The position numbers were made by a program, and so were the translations under genes. This document shows, in pieces, positions 7,373 through 15,990 of a DNA stretch of 64,000 nt. The notes beneath the pieces are model-generated. The model was not told where the DNA came from. It made no database searches and saw only the letters and a list, made by a program, of their open reading frames with translations. Origin of the DNA: an uncultured Alphaproteobacteria bacterium (lineage in GTDB: Bacteria; Pseudomonadota; Alphaproteobacteria; Rhodobacterales; Rhodobacteraceae); NCBI GenBank assembly GCA_929200255.1, contig CAKMYZ010000007.1, positions 1-64,000 on the forward strand. Direction: 5' to 3'. Each line of letters opens with the position of its first letter. Position 1 is the first letter of the stretch.

Positions 7373-8440
7373 TCAACCGCGCCGGCGGCGCCCGGTGCGC
7401 GCACGCCCTTCGCCTGCTTTGGCAGGCACGCGGTTGAACTTGATCCATTCGTTGCCCGACGCATCATTGCCGGTCAGGAAGTTTGCGGCGCGGATCGCTT
7501 CCATTTCCTTGCCTGCGCGTGGCTTGGTTGAGCCCATCCCGAACATCTGAACGAATGCCTCGTCATCCATACCTTCGGGCAAGATGATACCGGACGCTTC
7601 GACCTCAGCCTTCTTTTCGGCAATCTTCTTGGGGCCGACGGGCAGGGCAACAGGATTCATGATGGCAGAGGTCATACCAGCGGTCATGGCCATGGGCAGG
7701 AAGGCGTTGTTGATGCCGTGCCGGTTGGGCAGGCCAAAGCTGATGTTGGAGGCGCCGCAGGTGGTGTTCACGCCTAGTTCTTCGCGCAGGCGGCGCACCA
7801 AGGTGAACACCTGCAAACCGGCTGTCCCCATGGCGCCAATTGGCATGACCAGCGGGTCAACAACGATGTCATGGGCGGGAATGCCGAAATCGGCGGCGCG
7901 CTCAACGATCTTTTTGGCAACGGCAAAGCGCACGTCAGGGTCTTCGGAGATACCTGTGTCGTCGTTCGAGATGGCTACGACCGGCACATTGTATTTCTTC
8001 ACCAAGGGCAGAACAAGTTCGAGACGCTCTTCCTCGCCGGTGACAGAGTTCAGCAGCGGCCGACCTTCTGCTGCCGCCAGGCCGTTTTCCAACGCGCCGG
8101 GCACAGAGCTGTCGATGCATAGTGGAACATCGGTGATTGCCTGTACGCGCTCTACCATTTCCCTCATCAGGGGCGGCTCAACAAAGTTGTTGTCGGCGTA
8201 ACGTGGATCTTCGGCCATTTTATTCGAGAAGACAGCGCCAGAGTTGATATCAAGGATATTCGCGCCGGCGGCGACCTGTGCCAGTGCGTCAGCCTCGACG
8301 CGGCTGAAATCACCGCGCTCCAGCTCTTCGGCAAGGATCTTGCGGCCTGTTGGGTTGATCCGCTCACCAATCACGCAGAAGGGTTGATCGAACCCGATGA
8401 TGGCAGTCTTGGTTTTCGATTCGACAATCGTGCGTGTCAT
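7373..8440 (-). CDS. Methyltetrahydrofolate:corrinoid methyltransferase (split MetH pterin module)
   Basis: 355 residues with a pterin-binding TIM barrel: VIGERINPTGRK near the N-terminus, DINSG, LCIDSS, NSVTGEE, and GASNISFGLPNRHG. It moves the methyl group of 5-methyl-THF to the cobalt of a corrinoid protein. Full-length MetH carries this domain between its homocysteine and B12 domains; here it stands alone. A free-standing corrinoid protein (39509-40216) and homocysteine methyltransferase (41478-42494) lie in the same window. A three-protein methionine synthase of this kind is known from the roseobacter Phaeobacter. The C-terminus is extended by a basic tail. It follows the MetF-like gene by 10 bp and ends before a strong terminator. 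Confidence 0.85.
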   Translation of the reverse strand: MTRTIVESKTKTAIIGFDQPFCVIGERINPTGRKILAEELERGDFSRVEADALAQVAAGANILDINSGAVFSNKMAEDPRYADNNFVEPPLMREMVERVQAITDVPLCIDSSVPGALENGLAAAEGRPLLNSVTGEEERLELVLPLVKKYNVPVVAISNDDTGISEDPDVRFAVAKKIVERAADFGIPAHDIVVDPLVMPIGAMGTAGLQVFTLVRRLREELGVNTTCGASNISFGLPNRHGINNAFLPMAMTAGMTSAIMNPVALPVGPKKIAEKKAEVEASGIILPEGMDDEAFVQMFGMGSTKPRAGKEMEAIRAANFLTGNDASGNEWIKFNRVPAKAGEGRARTGRRRRG

Positions 8441-8450
8441 AAAGTGGTCC

Positions 8451-9380
8451 TTAGGATTGAGAAGCAGGCACGGCGGAGGACCCGCCGTTAGCGATGGCCC
8501 AGTTGGCGTTGGTCTTTATACCACCAAGTGGGAAGAAATGGACATGCGTGATGTTGAAATCGGGGTTTTCAGCCTTGTGAGCGGCAAGTTCGGTCAACAC
8601 TTCCGTCGGCTCATAGGGCAGCAGCAGTTTGGTGACGTCCATCGCGCGCTTTTGCAGCACCTTCAGGGACGGGCCAACGCCGCAGGCAATGGCGAATTTG
8701 ATCAGCGTTTGCAGTTTGGCCGGACCCGCGATGCCGATGTGAACGGGAATTGTAATCCCGGCGTCTTTCAGCGCGTCCGCCCATGTGATGATTGGACCGG
8801 CTTCAAAGGCGAATTGTGTGGCTAGCGCTATTTCTGCGTCGGATGTTTCGCTGAATTTTTGTTTCCAGCGCAATGCGTCCATGACGTTGGTATCGCTGCC
8901 ATCCTTGTCGATATCCCGGTTGCCTTCGGGATGCCCTGCGACATGCAGGCGTTTGAACCCGGCTTTGCCGAACAGGTCACTTTCCAAAAGCTGCATCGAC
9001 GAATGGTAATCGCCATGCGGTTCTGCGACGCCGCCCGCCAGCAAGAGCGCCTGATCCACGCCAGCCTCGCCCTGATAGCGCGCAATCCAGTCAGCCAGGG
9101 TCGCCTGATCCTTGATGATGCGGGCGGGGAAATGCGGCATGACTTTGTAGCCATCACCAGCAAGGCGTTTGGCAGTGGCAACCATGTCTTCAATCGGGGT
9201 GCCCTCGATATGGGCGATATAGACGCGGGTGCCAGTGGGCAGCAGCGCGGTGAAGTCTTCGACCTTCTCAGCGGTGCGCGGCATCACCTCGATTGAGTAA
9301 TCCTTGAGGAATGCCTCCATCTGCGGATTGATGGTCGTCTCTTCGAGTTCTTTGTTTTTGCGGAAAGACAGCAGGGACAT
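8451..9380 (-). CDS. Methylenetetrahydrofolate reductase-like protein (MetF family)
   Basis: 309 residues from ATG 9380, chosen because GGAGG stands 5 bp upstream; a start at 9425 lacks such a site. The barrel fits the MTHFR family: PRTAEKVEDF near the start, YIAHIEGTPIEDMV, LLLAGGVAEPHGDYHSS in the folate/flavin region, QFAFEAGPIITW and IPVHIGIAGPA. The family reduces methylene-THF to 5-methyl-THF with FAD and NAD(P)H. The sequence is divergent from enterobacterial MetF, as in other roseobacters. Immediately downstream is the methyltransferase that uses 5-methyl-THF, so the two form a consecutive pathway pair. Confidence 0.8.
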   Translation of the reverse strand: MSLLSFRKNKELEETTINPQMEAFLKDYSIEVMPRTAEKVEDFTALLPTGTRVYIAHIEGTPIEDMVATAKRLAGDGYKVMPHFPARIIKDQATLADWIARYQGEAGVDQALLLAGGVAEPHGDYHSSMQLLESDLFGKAGFKRLHVAGHPEGNRDIDKDGSDTNVMDALRWKQKFSETSDAEIALATQFAFEAGPIITWADALKDAGITIPVHIGIAGPAKLQTLIKFAIACGVGPSLKVLQKRAMDVTKLLLPYEPTEVLTELAAHKAENPDFNITHVHFFPLGGIKTNANWAIANGGSSAVPASQS

Positions 9381-9421
9381 GAAAGCCTCCGTTAGGCGCG
9401 TGGTGAAAGGGGGCAGGGGGG

Positions 9422-9718
9422 TCAAGCCCAGCCATCATTGGCGATAAGGGTCTTGATCCGTTCAAGGTCATATTCGGCATCGATGCGGGCAACAGTGGCC
9501 TCGGCGGCCTCTTGATCTGTGCCATCAACCGGGATGGGATCAGCTTTGCGGAAGCCAGACATATAGTCATCGGATTCAGCCGCGCCTGATTTCATTGCGG
9601 CGCGATCGATCGCCTGCTCAAACCGCTCTGGCAAAGGCAATTTCGTGCCACGACGCCCACGGCCCACAATGACCTGTGCGGGCATATCGCGCCAATAGAC
9701 AACAGTCACGTCAGCCAT
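9422..9718 (-). CDS. Small protein of the 'virulence factor' family (PF13769-like)
   Basis: 98 residues, beginning MADVTVVYWRDMPAQVIVG, with GRRGTKLPLPERFEQAIDRAA and a C-terminal helical part. This pattern belongs to a small conserved family labelled virulence factor in databases, without a demonstrated role in virulence. It is the first gene of the operon with the MetF-like reductase and the methyl-THF methyltransferase, so a helper role in one-carbon or corrinoid chemistry is more plausible. No membrane segment, signal peptide or metal motif is seen. Confidence 0.65.
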   Translation of the reverse strand: MADVTVVYWRDMPAQVIVGRGRRGTKLPLPERFEQAIDRAAMKSGAAESDDYMSGFRKADPIPVDGTDQEAAEATVARIDAEYDLERIKTLIANDGWA

Positions 9719-9958
9719 TTGATTCTCCCTTACCTCTCTTGCCTTCGTTCTATCATCGACGAGGGTCGCTCAATGTCGGTTTTCGACATGACGGAGGCGC
9801 ACAGCGACCGCAGTAGCCCTATCGCACCGGCCGTATGGCGGGCCAGCCCTACTGATCCTCATTCCTTTCAACTTGGTCTTGTGTTTCGTTCACAAGGCTT
9901 GTGCAAAAGGCAATCAGGACATAGCTTGGAGGTAACTTGAAAATGGAAGGCGTGAGTT

Positions 9959-11071
9959 ATGGCGCCCAAGCGTCCCAAAGGTGCGGGCGCGTTCCCCAAA
10001 GCGGTTGTAACCCCCGCGCCAACCCCGTCTGATCCGGCGCAGCTATATGCAGCGTTGGATTTGGGCACAAACAGCTGTCGGATGTTGATTGCCCAGCCCA
10101 AGGGCAGTCAGTTCCACGTCGTTGATAGCTTCTCGAAATCTGTTCAACTGGGTCAAGGCCTAGAAGGTACCGGTCGGCTGTCGCGCGCATCAATGAACCG
10201 CACGATTTCGGCCATGCGGATCTGCCGTGACAAGCTCAAACGCCATGGCGTGGAACATATGCGGTTGGTCGCCACCGAGGCCTGCCGCCGGGCGTTGAAT
10301 GGTGACCACTTCATCAGTCAGGTCAAGCGCGAAACGGGCCTGAACCTTGAGATTATCAAACCAGAGGAAGAAGCGCGGCTTGCCGTGATCTCCTGCGCCC
10401 CTTTGGTCAGCGTCAACACCGAACAATTGCTGGTTGTCGACATCGGGGGTGGATCAACTGAACTGGTCTGGATTGATTTGACCAATGTGCCCAAACGTGA
10501 GCGCCCGCGCGCCATCATGCGTCTGCATGCGGGGTTCAAGTCTGATCCGGGCCCCTTTGCCGCGGCCAAGGTGGTCGACTGGATTTCTGTCCCGCTAGGG
10601 GTGGCCACGCTACGCGATCAATTCTCGGATGTTGAGGACGATTCTGCCCGCTTTGCCTTGATGTCGTGGTTTTTTGAAGAAAACCTTGAGGAGTTTTCGC
10701 CCTATGCGGCCGCCCAGGCCCGCGAAGGGTTTCAGATCATCGGCACAAGTGGCACTGTGACGACTGTCGCGGCCAGTCATCTGGGCCTGAAACGCTATGA
10801 TCGGACCAAGGTGGACGGGCTGCGCATGACCTCGGATCAGATTGATACGGTGATCCGGGGCTACTTATCACTGGGCCCCGCGGGGCGTCGGTCTGATCCG
10901 CGTATTGGCAAGGACCGGCAGGCGTTGATCATGTCAGGGTCCGCCATCTTGCAGGCGCTGATGCGGCTTTGGCCAACCGACCGTCTGTCGGTGGCCGACC
11001 GTGGCCTGCGCGAGGGTCTGCTTTATGCGCAGATGTCGGCGCATGGGGTCTTGGAAGACCGGCCGTTTTAG
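9959..11071 (+). CDS. ppx: Ppx/GppA family phosphatase (exopolyphosphatase)
   Basis: 370 residues. After a Pro/Ala-rich start come the ASKHA phosphate motif ALDLGTNSCRMLIA, VATEACRRA, PEEEARLA, the second phosphate motif VVDIGGGSTELVW, and IIGTSGTVTTVAA. These are the motifs of the exopolyphosphatase/guanosine pentaphosphate phosphatase family. The protein lacks the C-terminal HD domain of long E. coli Ppx, as is usual in roseobacters. Substrate (polyphosphate or pppGpp) cannot be told from sequence. rlmE follows 15 bp downstream, an arrangement common in Rhodobacterales. Confidence 0.88.
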   Translation: MAPKRPKGAGAFPKAVVTPAPTPSDPAQLYAALDLGTNSCRMLIAQPKGSQFHVVDSFSKSVQLGQGLEGTGRLSRASMNRTISAMRICRDKLKRHGVEHMRLVATEACRRALNGDHFISQVKRETGLNLEIIKPEEEARLAVISCAPLVSVNTEQLLVVDIGGGSTELVWIDLTNVPKRERPRAIMRLHAGFKSDPGPFAAAKVVDWISVPLGVATLRDQFSDVEDDSARFALMSWFFEENLEEFSPYAAAQAREGFQIIGTSGTVTTVAASHLGLKRYDRTKVDGLRMTSDQIDTVIRGYLSLGPAGRRSDPRIGKDRQALIMSGSAILQALMRLWPTDRLSVADRGLREGLLYAQMSAHGVLEDRPF

Positions 11072-11086
11072 GGGATAGGCTGCGGC

Positions 11087-11806
11087 ATGGCTAAAAAACC
11101 AACAAAGAACGCCTCGGGACGTGGGTATCGTGACCTGACGGTGAAGGTGAAAACCGCCAAAGGGCGCAAGATCAGTTCGACCAACTGGTTGCAGCGTCAG
11201 TTGAATGATCCCTATGTGAAGCGCGCCCAAACCGATGGGTATCGGGGCAGGGCGGCTTACAAGATATTAGAATTGGACGATAGGTTCCGGTTTTTGGTGC
11301 CGGGCGCGCGCATCGTTGATCTGGGCTGCGCCCCTGGGGGTTGGCTGCAAGTCGCCGTCAAACGGGCCAACACGCTGGGTGAGCGCAAAAGCAAGGCGCA
11401 GGGTTATATTCTGGGCATTGACCTGCAGGAGGTCGAGCCTGTGGCGGGTGCCGAAATCCACCAGTTGGATTTCATGGAAGATGATGCGGACCTTCAGGTG
11501 CGCGAATGGCTGGGCGGCAAGGCCGATGTGGTGATGTCGGATATGGCGGCCTCGGCCTCGGGACACAAGCAGACCGATCACTTGCGGATCATCGCACTGT
11601 GCGAGGCTGCGGCTTACTTTGCTTTTGATGTGTTGGAAGAGGGCGGCACCTTTGTGGCGAAGGTTCTGGCAGGCGGGGCAGAGGGTGATTTGCAAAAACT
11701 GCTGAAGATGCGGTTCAAGAAAGTGGCCAATGTGAAGCCGCCAGCGTCGCGGTCGGATAGTTCAGAAAAATTTGTGGTTGCGACGGGGTTTAAGGGGACG
11801 GCGTGA
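11087..11806 (+). CDS. rlmE: 23S rRNA (uridine-2'-O)-methyltransferase RlmE (FtsJ/RrmJ)
   Basis: 239 residues. [12 protein letters not shown] carries the first catalytic Lys, [14 protein letters not shown] is the SAM-binding motif, MSDMAA holds the Asp, and [12 protein letters not shown] holds the second Lys of the K-D-K-E tetrad. The basic N-terminal 45 residues are the usual RNA-contact extension. RlmE methylates U2552 in the A-loop of 23S rRNA within the 50S subunit. It is probably co-transcribed with ppx and ends at an inverted repeat shared with convergent glpR. Confidence 0.93.
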   Translation: MAKKPTKNASGRGYRDLTVKVKTAKGRKISSTNWLQRQLNDPYVKRAQTDGYRGRAAYKILELDDRFRFLVPGARIVDLGCAPGGWLQVAVKRANTLGERKSKAQGYILGIDLQEVEPVAGAEIHQLDFMEDDADLQVREWLGGKADVVMSDMAASASGHKQTDHLRIIALCEAAAYFAFDVLEEGGTFVAKVLAGGAEGDLQKLLKMRFKKVANVKPPASRSDSSEKFVVATGFKGTA

Positions 11807-11820
11807 TACTGGCCGCAGCG

Positions 11821-11873
11821 TATGGTGGGTGAAACCCACGCGCGTTGGCCATGAGTGGGTTTCACCCACCATA
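11821..11873. repeat. 18-bp perfect inverted repeat between rlmE and glpR (bidirectional terminator)
   Basis: TATGGTGGGTGAAACCCA (11821-11838) is repeated in reverse complement at 11856-11873 around a 17-base loop. Each arm also contains a small internal dyad (GGGT-GAA-ACCC). The right arm encodes the last residues and stop of glpR. The repeat separates two convergent genes and can serve as terminator for both. Confidence 0.8.
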
Positions 11874-12629
11874 CACCCACGTCAATTGTGTTCCCCAATC
11901 GCGGCACCGATTGATCAACGCCTCGGACGGCACCCGGTCCGTCACGAAATGATCCACCTGCGCCAGTGACGCGATCTTGACCGGCGCTTTGCGTGTGAAC
12001 TTGGTGCTGTCGGCGACCAGCACTGTCGCCCGTGCCGCTTTGATCACCTGTTGGCTGACCCGCACTTCTTGGGGGTCGAAGTCGAGCAGGTCGCCGCTGA
12101 GATCAATCGCGGAAGCGCCGATCACGGCAAAATCCACTTTGAAGCGGTCGATGGCCAGCGCCGCCAGATCGCCCACCAATCCGCCATCTGACCGCCGAAG
12201 GCTGCCGCCGGCCACCACCACATCACAGCTAGGGTTGCTGGCAAGGATATTGGCTACGTTCAGGTTATTCGTCACCACCATCAGATTGCGGTGGGCGTGC
12301 AGGGCGTGGGCCACCGCCTCTGTCGTGGTGCCGATATTGAGAAAGAGGGAAGCACTATCGGGGATCAATGCCGCCGCACGCCGCGCGATCCTGATCTTGA
12401 TATCGCGGTTCAGCGCGCGCCTGTCGCCATAGCCGATATTGCTGACGCCAGAGGGTAGGACGGCACCGCCGTGGATGCGGTCCAATAATCCCGCAGCGCA
12501 AAGCTGGCGCAGGTCGCGGCGGATCGTCTGTACGGCGACGCCAAGGTCAGCGGCGAGGTCTGTCGCCACGACCTTACCCTGTGCTTGGGCGCGCGTGCGG
12601 ATGTGGGTAAGGCGGGTGTTGGTGTCCAT
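11862..12629 (-). CDS. glpR: DeoR-family repressor, GlpR type
   Basis: 255 residues from ATG 12629; the longer frame to 12734 adds 35 residues unlike the family. The N-terminal DeoR HTH includes VVATDLAADLGVAVQTIRRDLRQL. The effector domain has FLNIGTTTEAVAHAL, VVTNNLNVA and the C-terminal VADSTKF motif. The protein should bind glycerol-3-phosphate and repress glycerol catabolism. It is divergent from glpD-glpK, and an operator-like dyad lies directly before its start. Its 3' end falls inside the inverted repeat at 11856. Confidence 0.88.
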   Translation of the reverse strand: MDTNTRLTHIRTRAQAQGKVVATDLAADLGVAVQTIRRDLRQLCAAGLLDRIHGGAVLPSGVSNIGYGDRRALNRDIKIRIARRAAALIPDSASLFLNIGTTTEAVAHALHAHRNLMVVTNNLNVANILASNPSCDVVVAGGSLRRSDGGLVGDLAALAIDRFKVDFAVIGASAIDLSGDLLDFDPQEVRVSQQVIKAARATVLVADSTKFTRKAPVKIASLAQVDHFVTDRVPSEALINRCRDWGTQLTWVYGG

Positions 12630-12632
12630 ATA

Positions 12633-12654
12633 TTCGTTTATGAATTTAAGCGAA
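12633..12654. promoter_or_regulatory. Putative GlpR operator
   Basis: TTCGTTTA and TAAGCGAA form an imperfect dyad (7 of 8) around six bases, of the TTCG...CGAA form used by GlpR proteins. It lies 4 bp from the glpR start. A weaker similar arrangement (TTTTCG...CGCGAA, 12707-12728) lies nearer glpD. Autorepression plus control of glpD is the likely outcome. Confidence 0.5.
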
Positions 12655-12798
12655 CATGGTGCAACAAGAATATTATGAAAATATGGTGTTATGGGGTTTC
12701 GGGTTGTTTTCGTATAACCTCGCGCGAACTTCACGGCTGTTGCGGCTTGCGCCGGCGTGCCTCAGCTTTAAACCACTCTCAAAGACATGAGGCAAAAG

Positions 12799-14340
12799 AT
12801 GAAACCGGATTTTGACGTCTTTGTCATTGGTGGTGGGATCAACGGCTGTGGCATCGCACGGGATGCGGCGGGCCGGGGGCTCAAGGTGGCATTGGCCGAG
12901 ATGAACGATCTGGGGTCGGCCACGTCCTCGGCCTCGACCAAACTGTTCCACGGCGGGCTGCGCTATCTGGAGTTTTTCGAATTCGGACTGGTCCGCAAGG
13001 CGCTGGTGGAGCGCGAGGTTCTGCTGCGGAATATGCCGCATATCTCTTGGCCAATGCGCTTTGTGTTGCCCTATCACAAGGATATGCGGTTCGAGAATGA
13101 CACGCCGACGTCCAAACTGCTGTCTGCCGTAATGCCATGGATGAAGGGCAGGCGGCCTGCGTGGCTGATCCGGTTGGGGTTGTTTATGTACGACAATCTG
13201 GGTGGGCGGAAAATCTTGCCGGGAACAGGTGTTGTTGATCTTAAGACACAACCAACCGGCGCGCCGCTGAAGGACAAATTCAAGACCGCCTATGAATATT
13301 CCGACTGCTGGGTTGATGATGCACGGTTGGTTGTACTGAATGCCCGGGATGCCGAAGAACGCGGTGCAGCAATCATGGTGCAAACCAAAGTGAACAGCGC
13401 GGATCGTGTGGACAATCACTGGCAGATTGTGACGGAACAGGCGGGCGTGCGGCAAACGCATACCGCCCGCGCATTGGTGAATGCCGGAGGCCCCTGGGTG
13501 GAAGACATTGTGCGCGGCGTGGCGCGGTTGAACACATCCGAGGGGGTGCGCCTGGTGCGCGGCAGCCATATCGTGACAAAGAAGCTGTTTGATCATGACA
13601 AGGCATATTTCTTTCAAGGCGAAGACGGGCGGATCATTTTCGCCATTCCCTACGAGACGGATTTCACCCTGATCGGCACAACAGATGCAGAACACACGGA
13701 CCTGTCAGAGAAACCTTATGCAACAGATGCGGAACAGGATTACCTTTGCGCCTTTGCCACACAGTATTTCGAAAAACCGGTAACGCGGGATGATATCGTC
13801 TGGACCTATTCCGGGGTGCGTCCGCTTTACGATGATGGGGCGAAATCAGCGACGGCTGCGACACGTGATTATGTGCTGTCGCTGGATGAAAACGGCGCGC
13901 CCCTGCTGAGTATCTTTGGCGGTAAGATCACCACCTATCGCAAGCTGGCCGAAAACGCCCTGCAAAAGCTGACCCCGCTCTTGGGTGGCACACACCCGTG
14001 GACCGAAAATGCAGCCCTGCCGGGGGGCGATTTCAATGTGCAGGACCGTGATCAACTGGTCGCAAACCTTCTTGCGGACTACCCGTTTTTGGGTGACCGC
14101 TGGGCGCTGCGTATGATCAAAGGCTACGGGACTGAGGCGCGTGAAATTTTGCGCGATGCCAAGACGGCGCATGATCTGGGCCGTGATTTTGGGGCAACCC
14201 TGACCGAGGCCGAAGTGAAATGGCTGATGTCGCGCGAATACGCGCGCTGTGCCGAAGATATCATCTGGCGTCGTTCAAAACTTGGTCTGCGTCTGAGCAA
14301 GGAACAGATCGCCGCCCTTGACGCCTTTGTGGCGGCTTGA
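12799..14340 (+). CDS. glpD: Aerobic glycerol-3-phosphate dehydrogenase (FAD)
   Basis: 513 residues from ATG 12799, chosen because GAGG lies 7 bp upstream; ATG 12787 has no such site. The N-terminus is the dinucleotide-binding fold DVFVIGGGINGCGIARDAAGRG, then SSASTKLFHGGLRYLE typical of GlpD. Later segments include NAGGPWV, the substrate region around PYETDFTLIGTTD, and SIFGGKITTYRKLAE. It oxidises sn-glycerol-3-phosphate to dihydroxyacetone phosphate at the inner membrane, passing electrons to ubiquinone. It forms an operon with glpK, under the divergent glpR. Confidence 0.95.
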   Translation: MKPDFDVFVIGGGINGCGIARDAAGRGLKVALAEMNDLGSATSSASTKLFHGGLRYLEFFEFGLVRKALVEREVLLRNMPHISWPMRFVLPYHKDMRFENDTPTSKLLSAVMPWMKGRRPAWLIRLGLFMYDNLGGRKILPGTGVVDLKTQPTGAPLKDKFKTAYEYSDCWVDDARLVVLNARDAEERGAAIMVQTKVNSADRVDNHWQIVTEQAGVRQTHTARALVNAGGPWVEDIVRGVARLNTSEGVRLVRGSHIVTKKLFDHDKAYFFQGEDGRIIFAIPYETDFTLIGTTDAEHTDLSEKPYATDAEQDYLCAFATQYFEKPVTRDDIVWTYSGVRPLYDDGAKSATAATRDYVLSLDENGAPLLSIFGGKITTYRKLAENALQKLTPLLGGTHPWTENAALPGGDFNVQDRDQLVANLLADYPFLGDRWALRMIKGYGTEAREILRDAKTAHDLGRDFGATLTEAEVKWLMSREYARCAEDIIWRRSKLGLRLSKEQIAALDAFVAA

Positions 14341-14367
14341 AACAAAAAGACAAAACCGGGGGGCACC

Positions 14368-15858
14368 ATGACCTATATTCTGGCCATCGACCAAGGCACG
14401 ACATCCAGCCGCGCCATTCTCTTTGATGCCGATATGCGCGTAAAAGCGACCGCACAGGAGGAATTCACCCAGCATTTCCCGCAGTCCGGCTGGGTTGAAC
14501 ATGATCCGTCCGATATTTGGTCCTCTGTTGCCTCGACCTGTCGTGGTGTCATCGAAAAGGCTGGCGTCACAGCGGGCGATGTGGTTGCGGTTGGCATTAC
14601 CAATCAGCGCGAAACCACGCTGATCTGGGACAGGGTGACGGGTGAGCCGATCCACAACGCCATTGTCTGGCAGGACCGGCGCACGGCGCCGTTTTGCGAA
14701 GAGCTGCGCCGCGAAGGGTTTGAGGCGACAATCACCCAGAAAACTGGCCTGCTGGCCGATCCCTATTTTTCTGGCACCAAAGTGCATCATATTCTGGACA
14801 AGGTTGACGGCGCGCGGGCGCGGGCCGCCGCCGGCGAGCTGCTGTTTGGGACTGTCGACTGTTACCTCATCTGGAAACTGACAGGCGGCAAGCGGCATGT
14901 GTCGGATGCCACCAACGCCGCCCGAACGATGCTCTATGATATCCGCAAGGGTGGGTGGAGCCGCACGATTTGCGACCGTTTTGGTATTCCGATGGCGATG
15001 CTGCCAGAGGTGCTTGATTGTGCGGCGGATTTCGGCGTGACCCGCGCCGACTTGTTTGGCAGGGAACTGCCCATTCTGGGCGTTGCCGGTGATCAGCAGG
15101 CGGCGACCATCGGGCAGGCGTGCTTTGCGCCGGGTATGCTAAAATCTACCTACGGGACTGGTTGTTTTGCGCTGCTCAACACCGGCGATACGCTGGTGGA
15201 AAGCAAGAAACGCCTGTTGGGGACCATCGCCTATCAATTTGATGGCCAGCCGACCTATGCGTTGGAAGGGTCGATCTTTATCGCAGGCGCGGTCGTGCAA
15301 TGGCTGCGCGATGGGTTGAAGATCATCCGCGAAGCGAAGGAGACACAGCCCTTGGCGGAAACGGCGGATGCGGGGCAAGAGCTTTACATGGTGCCCGCCT
15401 TTACCGGCCTAGGCGCGCCCTACTGGGAGGCCGATGCGCGGGGTGCGATCTATGGTCTGACCCGCAATTCCGGACCGGCAGAGTTTGCCAGGGCAGCGCT
15501 GGAAAGCGTCGGCTTCCAGACGCGTGATCTGTTGGAGGCAATGAAGAGTGATTGGCAAGCATCTGATACAGAGGGTGTTTTGCGGGTTGATGGGGGGATG
15601 AGCGCCTCTGATTGGTCGATGCAGTTCCTGTCCGACATCATCGGCGCACCGGTGGACCGACCGACCGTGCTGGAGACAACAGCGTTGGGTGTCGCATGGC
15701 TCGCGGGTATGCGCGCAGGTGTCTACCCGGATCAGGAAGGGTTCGCAGCGAATTGGGCGCTGGACCAGCGGTTTGAGCCGCAGATGGACGCGGCTACGCG
15801 GCAGCGACGGTATGCGGGGTGGCAGGATGCGGTGAAGAGGACTTTGACAACTGGGTAG
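14368..15858 (+). CDS. glpK: Glycerol kinase
   Basis: 496 residues, standard for GlpK. The start [20 protein letters not shown] carries the FGGY-family phosphate-binding motif, followed by [22 protein letters not shown], the substrate-binding [22 protein letters not shown] and the C-terminal [10 protein letters not shown]. It phosphorylates glycerol with ATP to give the substrate of glpD. A purine-rich GGGGGG precedes the start, which lies 27 bp after glpD. No glycerol transporter gene adjoins. Confidence 0.96.
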   Translation: MTYILAIDQGTTSSRAILFDADMRVKATAQEEFTQHFPQSGWVEHDPSDIWSSVASTCRGVIEKAGVTAGDVVAVGITNQRETTLIWDRVTGEPIHNAIVWQDRRTAPFCEELRREGFEATITQKTGLLADPYFSGTKVHHILDKVDGARARAAAGELLFGTVDCYLIWKLTGGKRHVSDATNAARTMLYDIRKGGWSRTICDRFGIPMAMLPEVLDCAADFGVTRADLFGRELPILGVAGDQQAATIGQACFAPGMLKSTYGTGCFALLNTGDTLVESKKRLLGTIAYQFDGQPTYALEGSIFIAGAVVQWLRDGLKIIREAKETQPLAETADAGQELYMVPAFTGLGAPYWEADARGAIYGLTRNSGPAEFARAALESVGFQTRDLLEAMKSDWQASDTEGVLRVDGGMSASDWSMQFLSDIIGAPVDRPTVLETTALGVAWLAGMRAGVYPDQEGFAANWALDQRFEPQMDAATRQRRYAGWQDAVKRTLTTG

Positions 15859-15990
15859 TCGCGGGATGCCTGCTTTGCGGGACGAAGCTGCCCTTTGGTT
15901 CAGTTGGACGAATGACCGCTTTCTCTGTGCTCCGTTTTGACCTAAAGGCTGTAGTTGTTTCAAGCTGCGAAGATTGGTGAGGGTCTCAAG

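Noticed and set aside
9719-9940. Possible small gene or riboswitch between the one-carbon operon and ppx
   Set aside because: The 73-codon frame has no ribosome site or family resemblance. I looked for SAM-II, SAH and cobalamin riboswitch features on the minus strand and saw only a 6-bp hairpin (ATGTCG...CGACAT).
12673-13695. Open frame of 340 codons antisense to glpD
   Set aside because: Same reason: shadow of glpD, rich in His, Pro and Arg, without start signals.
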